A stretch of DNA of 64,000 nt. It comes from CAZJFH01 sp964545205 (GTDB lineage: Bacteria > Pseudomonadota > Alphaproteobacteria > Rhodospirillales > Magnetospirillaceae). Where the stretch lies: contig CAZJFH010000012.1 in the NCBI GenBank assembly GCA_964545205.1, positions 23,865-87,864 of the forward strand. The letters are read 5' to 3'. Numbering within the stretch: position 1 is the first letter of the stretch; the number at the start of each line of letters is the position of its first letter. Made by a program: the position numbers and the translations under genes. This document shows positions 56,100 through 64,000 of the stretch, piece after piece. A model generated the notes under the pieces. The model was not told the DNA's origin and ran no database searches. It was given only the letters and a program-made list of their open reading frames with translations.

Positions 56100-56957
56100 A
56101 TGATGTCGATTCCGCTCGCCGCGTGGCGGCTGCTGCTGCTGGTGGCGTGGACGGCGCTGGTGCTGCCGGCCTACTGGCCGTTGTCGTGGTCCGGCGCCCG
56201 CGTCGCCGTGCCGCTGGTGCGATTCTACTGGCGCGTCGCCTGCCGGCTGATCGGCGTCGAGGTCGAGATGCGCGGCGCCGCGCCGGTGGCCGGCCGGGCG
56301 CTGTTCGTCGGCAATCACGCCTCCTATCTCGACATACCGGTGCTGGGCAGCGTGCTGCCCGGCTTCTTCGTCGCCAAGCGCGAGGTCGCCGGCTGGCCGG
56401 GCATCGGGCCGCTGGCCCGCATCGCGCGCACCGTCTTCGTCGAGCGCCGCGCCAACCGCTCCGCCGAGCAGCGCGACGAGCTGCAGCGCCGGCTCGACGC
56501 CGGCGATTCGCTGATCCTGTTCCCCGAAGGGACCAGCAGCGACGGCAACCGCGTCCTGCCGTTCAAGAGCGCCCTTTTCAGCGTCGCCGAACGCGACGGC
56601 GGCACCCTGCCGGTGCAGCCGTTCTCGGTCGCCTACACCCGGCTCGACGGCATGCCGCTGGGCCGGGTGATGCGGCCGTTCTACGCGTGGTACGGCGACA
56701 TGGTGCTGGCGCCGCACATCTGGACGGTCCTCGGGCTCGGACGCGTGCGGGTCGAGGTCGAGCTCTATCCGCCGATGACGGTGCGGGAGGCCGGCTCGCG
56801 CAAACTGCTGGCCTTCCGCGCCCATGCGCTGGTCGCCGAGGGCGTCGCGCGGGCGCTGGCCGGCCGGCCGGCGGCGGCGGCGGACTCGCCGCTGCCCGCG
56901 TCGTCCGATCCCCTGCCCGCCGGCGGATCGCCGTCCGTCGACTTGACTCCCGGATAA
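56100..56957 (+). CDS. olsA: Lyso-ornithine lipid O-acyltransferase (PlsC/OlsA family)
   Basis: A 285-residue 1-acyl-glycerol-3-phosphate acyltransferase-fold protein. A hydrophobic N-terminus is followed by NHASYLDIP (H-x4-D) near 72 and LFPEGTSSDGNRVLPFKSALF near 144 (in two parts). The C-terminus is a long Pro/Ala/Ser-rich tail with no conserved function. Directly after olsB, it most likely completes ornithine lipid. A general PlsC role cannot be excluded. Confidence 0.85.
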   Translation: MMSIPLAAWRLLLLVAWTALVLPAYWPLSWSGARVAVPLVRFYWRVACRLIGVEVEMRGAAPVAGRALFVGNHASYLDIPVLGSVLPGFFVAKREVAGWPGIGPLARIARTVFVERRANRSAEQRDELQRRLDAGDSLILFPEGTSSDGNRVLPFKSALFSVAERDGGTLPVQPFSVAYTRLDGMPLGRVMRPFYAWYGDMVLAPHIWTVLGLGRVRVEVELYPPMTVREAGSRKLLAFRAHALVAEGVARALAGRPAAAADSPLPASSDPLPAGGSPSVDLTPG

Positions 56958-57057
56958 CGGATGCTAGTTTTCACGATGCGGGGTTCCTACATGCATCCGT
57001 GCAGCGCCCCTGGCCGCTGCGGCCGCGCCGGCCGCCGACCGCAACAGTAGCAGCGAT

Positions 57058-58403
<1,346 letters not shown>

Positions 58404-58413
<10 letters not shown>

Positions 58414-59396
58414 AGGGCGTCGCGACGACCAGGATCACCCGCGAGTTCGACGACAACACGCTGATCCCGATGCTGGTCGGACCCCACAACACGCATCTCG
58501 ACCACATCGAGCGCGAGCTCGGCGTCGAGATGCACGTGCGCGGCAACGCGGTGACGATCGCCGGCCCGGGCAACATCGTCGCCGAGGCGGAGTCGGTCCT
58601 GGCCGCGCTCTACGATCGGCTGCGCGAGGGCAAGGACATCGAGGCCAGCGACGTCGACAGCGCCATCCGGATGTCGGGCCACGTCATGAAGCCGGGCGAG
58701 GACCTGACGCTGCACACCCGCAAGCGCCACATCTCGCCGCGCACGCCGATGCAGGCCGAATACGTGCGCACGATGAACCGCCGCGAACTGGTCTTCGGCC
58801 TCGGCCCCGCCGGCACCGGCAAGACCTACATGGCGGTGGCCAAGGCGGTGTCGATGATGATCAAGGGCGAGGTCGACCGCATCGTGCTGTCGCGCCCGGC
58901 GGTCGAGGCCGGCGAGCGGCTCGGCTTCCTGCCCGGCGACCTGCGCGAGAAGGTCGACCCCTATCTGCGCCCGCTCTACGACGCGCTCTACGACATGCTG
59001 CCCGGCGACCAGGTGATCAAGCGGCTGTCCTCGGGCGAGATCGAGGTGGCGCCGCTGGCCTTCATGCGCGGCCGCACGCTGGCCAACGCCTTCATCATCC
59101 TGGACGAGGCCCAGAACACCACGCCGATGCAGATGAAGATGTTCCTGACCCGCCTGGGCGAGCACTCGCGCATGGTGGTCACCGGCGACCTCAGCCAGAT
59201 CGATCTGCCGTCGGGCACCACCTCGGGCCTGAAGGACTGCCTGGAGGTTCTCGACGAGGTCGAGGGCCTCGGCGTCGTGCGCTTCACCGAGCGCGACGTC
59301 GTCCGCCACAGCCTGGTGACCAGCATCGTGCGCGCCTACGACGCCCGCGATCGCGCGCGCAAGGCCGGGGAGGAGGGCTCGGAGGTGCGGCGATGA
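58404..59396 (+). CDS. PhoH-family ATPase (YbeZ)
   Basis: A 330-residue cytoplasmic ATPase with an N-terminal KH-like part and a P-loop domain (LGPAGTGKTYMAVAKAV near 133, DEAQNTTPMQMKMFLTRLG near 236 with the DEAQ Walker B). It is YbeZ, which partners the next gene's product YbeY in rRNA maturation. Its ATG lies within the last codons of miaB, and its stop overlaps ybeY (ATGA). Confidence 0.93.
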
Positions 59397-59920
59397 CCCG
59401 CGGGCCCGAGGTCGCCGTCACCGTCCAGTGCGAGACCTGGCTGGCGGCGCTGCCCGACGCCGAGACGACCTGCGAGCGCGTTGCCGCCGCGGCGCTGGGC
59501 GCCGGCGCGACCCTGTGGTCGGCGCACGACGCCGGCCGCATGGAGGTCAGCATCGTGCTGGCCGACGACGACGCCGTGCGCGTGCTCAACCGCGACTACC
59601 GCCAGCAGGACAAGCCGACCAACGTGCTGTCCTTCGCGGCGCTCGACGACGACGCCCCGCTGCCCGAGGACGGGCCGCTGGTGCTGGGCGACGTCGTCAT
59701 CGCCTACGAGACCGCCGCCGGCGAGGCCGCCCGCGACGGCAAGACGCTGGCCCATCATCTCAGCCATCTCGTGGTCCACGGCGTGCTGCATCTGCTCGGC
59801 TACGACCACGAGATCGACGACGAGGCCGAGGCCATGGAACGCCTCGAGGCCTCGGTGCTGGCCGCCCTCGGCGTGCCCGACCCCTACGCGCAAACCAACG
59901 GAGACGATGCGCGGCGATGA
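59393..59920 (+). CDS. ybeY: Endoribonuclease YbeY
   Basis: A 175-residue metal-dependent RNase for 16S rRNA 3' maturation and ribosome quality control. The H-x3-H-x5-H zinc motif (HGVLHLLGYDH near 127) and NVLSFAALDDDA and LGDVVIAYE are hallmarks. Both ends overlap neighbours by four bases (ATGA), with corC following. Confidence 0.95.
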   Translation: MTRGPEVAVTVQCETWLAALPDAETTCERVAAAALGAGATLWSAHDAGRMEVSIVLADDDAVRVLNRDYRQQDKPTNVLSFAALDDDAPLPEDGPLVLGDVVIAYETAAGEAARDGKTLAHHLSHLVVHGVLHLLGYDHEIDDEAEAMERLEASVLAALGVPDPYAQTNGDDARR

Positions 59921-60831
59921 ACGACGTATCCTGCAGTAGACAGCCCCGCGAAAGCGGGGCGGAAGACGACCGACCATTCGTCCAGGCCTTGCGCGGCTGG
60001 TTCCGCGGCCTGCGGCGGCCCCGAAACGGCGAGTCCGTGCGCGACACCCTCGAGGAACTGATCGAGGAACGCGAGGACGCCGAGATTCCCATCGACGAGC
60101 ACGAGCGCCTGCTGCTCGGCAACATCCTGCACCTGCGCGACGTCACCGCCCACGACGTGATGGTGCCGCGCGCCGACATCGTCGCCGTCGATTCCCGCAT
60201 GCCCTTCACCGAGATGGTCGAGCTGTTCAATCGCGAGGGGCATTCGCGCATGCCGGTGTTCCGCGGCACGCTCGACGACGTCGTCGGCATGGTCCACATC
60301 AAGGACGTGCTGCTGGCCGTCGCCGCCGGCAAGGCGCCGGCGCCGATCCGGCTGCAGCGCAAGGTGCTGTTCGTCTCGCCGTCGATCCGGGTGCTCGACC
60401 TGCTGCTGGAGATGCGGCTGAAGCGCACGCACATGGCGATGGTCGTCGACGAATACGGCGGCATCGACGGGCTGGTCACCATCGAGGACCTCGTCGAGCA
60501 GATCGTCGGCGAGATCGAGGACGAGCACGACCTCGACGAGGAACCCGAGATGTCGGTGCGGCCCGACGGCATCGTCGAGGCCGACGCCCGCACGCCGATC
60601 GAGGATTTCGAGGAACGCGTCGGCCAGGTGCTGACCGAGGAGGAGCGCGAGGACGTCGACACGCTGGGCGGGCTGGTGTTCTTCCTGGCCGGCCGGGTGC
60701 CGAGCCGCGGCGAGCTGGTGACCCATCCCAATTCCGGCATGGAGTTCGAGGTCGTCGACGCCGACCCGCGCCGCATCAAGCGGCTGCGGGTGCGCAACCT
60801 GCCGGCCCGCCCGGCGACCGAAAGCGCCTGA
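59917..60831 (+). CDS. CorC/HlyC-type protein with CBS pair domain (YbeX-like)
   Basis: A 304-residue cytoplasmic protein: two CBS domains (VMVPRADIVAVDSRMPFTEM near 84, and LLLEMRLKRTHMAMVVDEYG near 168) and a CorC-HlyC C-terminal domain (VLTEEEREDVDTLGGLVFFL). Its family is linked to Mg/Co efflux (CorC) or ribosome-related YbeX. It lacks the membrane domain of larger relatives. Starts within ybeY's stop, so the phoH-ybeY-corC run is translationally linked. Confidence 0.92.
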   Translation: MNDVSCSRQPRESGAEDDRPFVQALRGWFRGLRRPRNGESVRDTLEELIEEREDAEIPIDEHERLLLGNILHLRDVTAHDVMVPRADIVAVDSRMPFTEMVELFNREGHSRMPVFRGTLDDVVGMVHIKDVLLAVAAGKAPAPIRLQRKVLFVSPSIRVLDLLLEMRLKRTHMAMVVDEYGGIDGLVTIEDLVEQIVGEIEDEHDLDEEPEMSVRPDGIVEADARTPIEDFEERVGQVLTEEEREDVDTLGGLVFFLAGRVPSRGELVTHPNSGMEFEVVDADPRRIKRLRVRNLPARPATESA

Positions 60832-60838
60832 CGTGCTG

Positions 60839-62404
60839 ATGGCGCCGCCCCCCGCCGCGACCGGGGCGGCCGCGCGCGCCGCGGCGATGACGCCCTGGCG
60901 CCGTCGCGGGCTGCTGGTCGTGGCCGGCGCCTCGACCGCGCTGGCGCTGCCGCCGCTGCATCTGGTGCCGGTGCTGTGGCTGGCCTTTCCCGTGCTGCTG
61001 TGGCTGATGGAGGCCGACCCCCGGCCGAGCCGCGGCTTCGCCGCCGGCTGGTGGTTCGGCGTCGGCCATTTCGCCGCCGGCCTGTACTGGGTCTCCCACG
61101 CCCTGCTGATCGATCCCTGGCGCCACGGCTGGCTGATCCCGCTGGCGCTGCTCGGCCTCGGCTGCGGCCTCGGCGTGTTCACCGGGCTGGCGAGCCTGGC
61201 CGCGCGGCTGCTGTCGCCGCCGGGGCTGCGCCGGGTGGTGGCGTTCGCCGGCGCCTGGACCCTGGCCGAGTGGCTGCGCGGCTGGCTGTTCACCGGCTTT
61301 CCGTGGAACCTGGTCGCCACCGTCTGGACGCCGGCCGAGGGCATGCTGCAGTCGGCCGCCTGGATCGGCGCCTTCGGCCTCGGGCTGCTGACCGTCGCCG
61401 CCGCGGCGATGCCGGCCGCGTTCGTCTGGCTGCCGCCCCGCCGGGCCGCGGCGGCCGTGCTCGCCGCGCTGCTGCCGCTCGGCCTGGCCTGGGCGCTCGG
61501 CGCCCAGCGGTTGCCCGACGGCGCGGCCGCGACGGTTCCGGACGTGCGCCTGCGGCTGGTCCAGGCCGGCATCGAGCAGGCGACGAAATGGTCGCCGGAA
61601 CTGCGCGCCGCCCATGTCCGCGATCAGGTCGCGCTGTCGCGCGCCGCCGGCTTCGACGCGGTCACCCATGTCGTGTGGCCGGAATCGGCGGTGCCGTTCT
61701 TCCTCGACCTCGACGCCAACGCCCGCGCCCTGGTGGCGCAGGCGGCGCCGCCCGGCGGCGCCGTGATCACCGGCACCATCCGTCGCACGCCGCCCGAGGC
61801 CGGCGGCTTCAAGGTCTGGAACAGCCTGATGGCGGTGAACGCCGCCGGCGAGGTCGTCGCCGGCTACGACAAGGTGCACCTGGTGCCGTTCGGCGAATAC
61901 GTGCCGTTGCGGGCGCTGATCCCGGCCGGGATCGAGAAGCTGACCGCCGGCAGCACCGATTTCTCGCCCGGCCCGGCGCGCGTGGCGCTGAGCGTGCCGG
62001 GCGCGCCGGCCTTCAGCCCGCTGATCTGCTACGAGATCATCTTTCCCGGCGCCGTGCTGGGTCCCGGCGCCCGGCCCGGCTGGATCCTCAACCTGACCAA
62101 CGACGGCTGGTTCGGCCTCTCGGCCGGCCCCTACCAGCACTTCGCCAGCAGCCGGCTGCGCGCCGTCGAGGAGGGCCTGCCGGTGGTCCGGGCGGCCAAT
62201 ACAGGCATCTCGGCGGTGGTCGATCCGTACGGCCGCGTCGTCGCAGGACTTGGTCTCGGCGAGCGCGGCGTGGTCGACGCGCCGTTGCCGCAGGCATTGC
62301 CCCAGACGGTCTTCGCCCGGCTCGGAAACGCCTTGCCCGTCGGCATCGCCGTCATAGCCGTTCTGTTTGGATTGCGGCGCAGGGGCTTTGTTCAAGAACA
62401 TTGA
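60839..62404 (+). CDS. lnt: Apolipoprotein N-acyltransferase
   Basis: A 521-residue inner-membrane enzyme that adds the third acyl chain to lipoproteins. About seven helices cover residues 15-210; the periplasmic nitrilase domain follows with the catalytic Glu in WPESAVPFF, Lys in YDKVHLVPFGEYVP and Cys in LICYEIIFPG. The C-terminal helix is VGIAVIAVLFGLR. A GTG six bases upstream (60833) is an alternative start; neither has a clear ribosome-binding site. Confidence 0.94.
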   Translation: MAPPPAATGAAARAAAMTPWRRRGLLVVAGASTALALPPLHLVPVLWLAFPVLLWLMEADPRPSRGFAAGWWFGVGHFAAGLYWVSHALLIDPWRHGWLIPLALLGLGCGLGVFTGLASLAARLLSPPGLRRVVAFAGAWTLAEWLRGWLFTGFPWNLVATVWTPAEGMLQSAAWIGAFGLGLLTVAAAAMPAAFVWLPPRRAAAAVLAALLPLGLAWALGAQRLPDGAAATVPDVRLRLVQAGIEQATKWSPELRAAHVRDQVALSRAAGFDAVTHVVWPESAVPFFLDLDANARALVAQAAPPGGAVITGTIRRTPPEAGGFKVWNSLMAVNAAGEVVAGYDKVHLVPFGEYVPLRALIPAGIEKLTAGSTDFSPGPARVALSVPGAPAFSPLICYEIIFPGAVLGPGARPGWILNLTNDGWFGLSAGPYQHFASSRLRAVEEGLPVVRAANTGISAVVDPYGRVVAGLGLGERGVVDAPLPQALPQTVFARLGNALPVGIAVIAVLFGLRRRGFVQEH

Positions 62405-62425
62405 AGTAGTTGGCGGCAAAGTTGG

Positions 62426-62454
62426 TTGACTTGCATACATTTGTATGACTAAGT
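62426..62454 (+). promoter_or_regulatory. Promoter with internal palindromic operator, upstream of the XRE regulator gene
   Basis: TTGACT (62426-62431) and CTAAGT (62449-62454) are 17 bases apart. The spacer holds the perfect palindrome CATAC-ATTT-GTATG (62434-62447), well placed for a repressor to block RNA polymerase; autoregulation by the gene 56 bases downstream is the simplest reading. Confidence 0.5.
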
Positions 62455-62509
62455 GTGCCGAACGGCAGCCTCTGGCCTGCCGCTCCCCTTCTCTTTGGCG
62501 GATATTGTC

Positions 62510-63043
62510 ATGGCGGCTGCGGCACGGACACCGAAAGAAAAGCAGGGCAAGCAGGACAAGCAGGAAAAGACGGCACGCACCGGTCGCCGGGTCAGCCGCG
62601 GCCGCACGGCCTCGGGCAAGCCGAACCCGATCGACGTCCATGTCGGCCAGCGCGTCCGGCTGCGCCGCACCCTGCTCGGCATGAGCCAGGAGAAGCTGGG
62701 CGAGGCGATCGGCCTGACCTTCCAGCAGGTCCAGAAGTACGAGCGCGGCGCCAACCGAATCGGCGCCAGCCGGCTGTTCGACCTCAGCCGCGTGCTCGAC
62801 GTGCCCGTCAGCTTCTTCTTCGACGACATGTCCGAGGAGACGGCCGGCATGAGCCCGCGGCTGATCACCGGAATCGCCGAGGAGCCGGCGCCGTTCGAGG
62901 CCGACCCGATGACCAAGCGCGAGACGCTGGAGCTGGTGCGCGCCTATTACCGCATCGCCGATCCGCAGGTGCGCAAGCGGGTGTTCGAGCTCGCCAAGGC
63001 CCTGGCCGCGGCCAGCGAAGCGGCGCCGGCCGAGGCCAAGTAG
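62510..63043 (+). CDS. XRE-family (Cro/CI-type) transcription regulator
   Basis: A 177-residue regulator. A basic N-terminus of about 45 residues leads to a helix-turn-helix (VGQRVRLRRTLLGMSQEKLGEAIGLTFQQVQKYERGANRIGASRLFDLSRVL, described by its ends). A second domain follows. Its place between lnt and metK is conserved across alphaproteobacteria, suggesting control of methionine/SAM or methylation genes, but no target is proven. An upstream palindrome could be its operator. Confidence 0.9.
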   Translation: MAAAARTPKEKQGKQDKQEKTARTGRRVSRGRTASGKPNPIDVHVGQRVRLRRTLLGMSQEKLGEAIGLTFQQVQKYERGANRIGASRLFDLSRVLDVPVSFFFDDMSEETAGMSPRLITGIAEEPAPFEADPMTKRETLELVRAYYRIADPQVRKRVFELAKALAAASEAAPAEAK

Positions 63044-63064
63044 AACCGACCGGCCGGTGCCAGG

Positions 63065-63093
63065 AAACCGCGCGAGCGAAGGCCGCGCGGTTT
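63065..63093 (+). terminator. Rho-independent terminator of the XRE regulator gene
   Basis: AAACCGCGCG and CGCGCGGTTT form a 10-base stem with a 9-base loop, followed by GTTCTT, 22 bases after the XRE stop. Confidence 0.75.
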
Positions 63094-63097
63094 GTTC

Positions 63098-63127
63098 TTG
63101 ACTGAGACTGCCGCCCTTTCCAATAAA
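63098..63127 (+). promoter_or_regulatory. Putative promoter of metK
   Basis: TTGACT and AATAAA (or CAATAA) are 17-18 bases apart, just after the terminator. They leave a leader of about 80 bases. I recognise no SAM riboswitch in the leader. Confidence 0.4.
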
Positions 63128-63207
63128 TGGCCCGCGCCGGGCACGGGGGACGTGTCGGGCGGGCGTTCGCGCCGCTGATCGTACTCGGGCACCCGGAGGG
63201 CCGCGTC

Positions 63208-64000
63208 TTGTCCAAGTCCAATTTCTTCTTCACCAGCGAATCCGTGTCGGAGGGTCACCCCGACAAGGTCTGCGACCGCATTTCCGACGCCGTCGTCGAC
63301 ACCTTCCTGTCGCATGATCCGCTGGCGCGCGTCGCCGTCGAGACCCTGGCCACGACCAATCGCATCGTGCTGGCCGGCGAGGTCCGCGGCCCGGCCTCGA
63401 TCACCGCCGAAACGCTGGAAGAGGTCGCCCGCCACGCCGTCAAGGAGATCGGCTACGAGCAGGACGGCTTCCACTGGAAGCACGCCAACGTCGAGGTCCA
63501 CGTCCACCAGCAGTCGGCCGACATCGCCGTCGGTGTCGACGCCGCGGGCGAGAAGGACGAGGGCGCCGGCGACCAGGGCATCATGTTCGGCTATGCGGTC
63601 GACGAGACCGAGGTGCTGATGCCGGCGCCGATCTACTACGCCCACGCCATCCTGAGGTCGCTGGCCGAGGCGCGCCACTCCGGCGCCCTGCCGATCCTGG
63701 GCCCCGACTCCAAGAGCCAGGTGACGCTGGAATACCGCAACGGCAGGCCGGTGCGCGCCGCCTCGGTCGTGCTCTCGACCCAGCACGCCGCCGAGGCGAG
63801 CCAGGAGGAGATCCGCGAGGTCGTGCTTCCGCACATCGTCAACTGCCTGCCCGAAGGCTGGATGTGCCCCGACGAGGCGCTCTACATCAACCCGACCGGC
63901 CGCTTCGTCATCGGCGGTCCCGACGGCGACTGCGGCCTGACCGGGCGCAAGATCATCGTCGACACCTACGGCGGCGCGGCCCCGCACGGCGGCGGCGCCT
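63208..64000 (+). CDS. metK: S-adenosylmethionine synthetase, 3' end outside the window
   Basis: 264 codons are visible. The N-terminus MSKSNFFFTSESVSEGHPDKVCDRI has the methionine/ATP-binding GHPDK (near 18); FTSESVSEGHPD, GAGDQGIMFGYA near 113, and the end with IGGPDGDCGLTGRKIIVDTYG fit MetK. The start is TTG with GGAGGG eight bases upstream. The enzyme makes the methyl donor used by many neighbours (CheR, MiaB, NirJ). Confidence 0.95.
   Translation, partial: MSKSNFFFTSESVSEGHPDKVCDRISDAVVDTFLSHDPLARVAVETLATTNRIVLAGEVRGPASITAETLEEVARHAVKEIGYEQDGFHWKHANVEVHVHQQSADIAVGVDAAGEKDEGAGDQGIMFGYAVDETEVLMPAPIYYAHAILRSLAEARHSGALPILGPDSKSQVTLEYRNGRPVRAASVVLSTQHAAEASQEEIREVVLPHIVNCLPEGWMCPDEALYINPTGRFVIGGPDGDCGLTGRKIIVDTYGGAAPHGGGA

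Noticed and set aside
63128..63207. SAM-II or SAM/SAH riboswitch before metK
   Set aside because: I could not fit the sequence to the pseudoknot patterns of these classes by eye.

Overview
The window is a GC-rich (about 70%) stretch of a bacterial chromosome, almost certainly from an alphaproteobacterium close to the Rhodospirillales. The grounds are the gene order tsaB-rimI-mucR-fur-olsB-olsA-miaB-phoH-ybeY-corC-lnt-xre-metK, the block trpB-trpA-accD-folC, a MucR/Ros regulator, an alphaproteobacterial RpoH, an encapsulated ferritin of the Rhodospirillum type, and dispersed GC-rich palindromic repeats. I place 63 protein genes or gene fragments. I see no rRNA, tRNA, CRISPR array, prophage or intact transposase gene.

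Layout. 1-3.5 kb: the start of an unknown gene, an MscS channel, tadA, a carboxymuconolactone-decarboxylase-like protein, a macrodomain protein and an FmdE-like protein. 3.5-9 kb: a CheB-CheR-PAS fusion, its partner histidine kinase and rpoH. 9-14.1 kb: a LOG-family protein, then the tightly packed pgmB-otsB-GH65 operon for trehalose or trehalose-6-phosphate turnover. 14.1-19 kb: folC, accD, trpA and trpB. 19-26.2 kb: a membrane diguanylate cyclase, an M3 oligopeptidase and a three-gene two-component operon. 26.2-28.7 kb: a gene-free stretch with a candidate small RNA, then an EF-G-like GTPase. 28.8-33.7 kb: the three genes for N-acetylglutaminylglutamine amide (an osmolyte), beside a 20-codon remnant of a broken isomerase gene. 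34.2-35.4 kb: encapsulin and its ferritin-like cargo. 35.6-42.4 kb: a pteridine-reductase-like SDR, folB, uvrC, pgsA and molybdenum-cofactor genes. 42.6-51.1 kb: an FAD oxidoreductase, the heme d1 pair nirJ-nirN, a TSUP transporter with its TIGR02186-type partner, a universal stress protein, an Nfu protein and a Bax-like glucosaminidase. 51.1-64 kb: a second diguanylate cyclase, a VanX-like dipeptidase, then the conserved block ending in a metK gene cut by the window edge.

Themes. Several units point to osmotic and oxidative stress survival: MscS, trehalose metabolism, the dipeptide osmolyte, encapsulated iron storage, a universal stress protein, RpoH and Fur. Signalling is rich, with three histidine kinases, one lone receiver, a CheB/CheR fusion and two GGDEF enzymes that keep both active site and inhibitory site. 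The nirJ-nirN operon and the TSUP gene diverge from a shared region with an FNR/Dnr-type box, which suggests oxygen or NO control.

Non-coding content. At least five copies of a bipartite CCCTCTCCCGC palindromic repeat and two elements with a 9-nt CACAGAGA/CTTCGTGTC period sit between genes. Two gene-free stretches (26.2-26.7 and 36.8-37.15 kb) hold minus-strand hairpins with C-rich loops ending in U-rich terminators. They are good candidates for undescribed anti-Shine-Dalgarno-type small RNAs and are the most novel signals I find.
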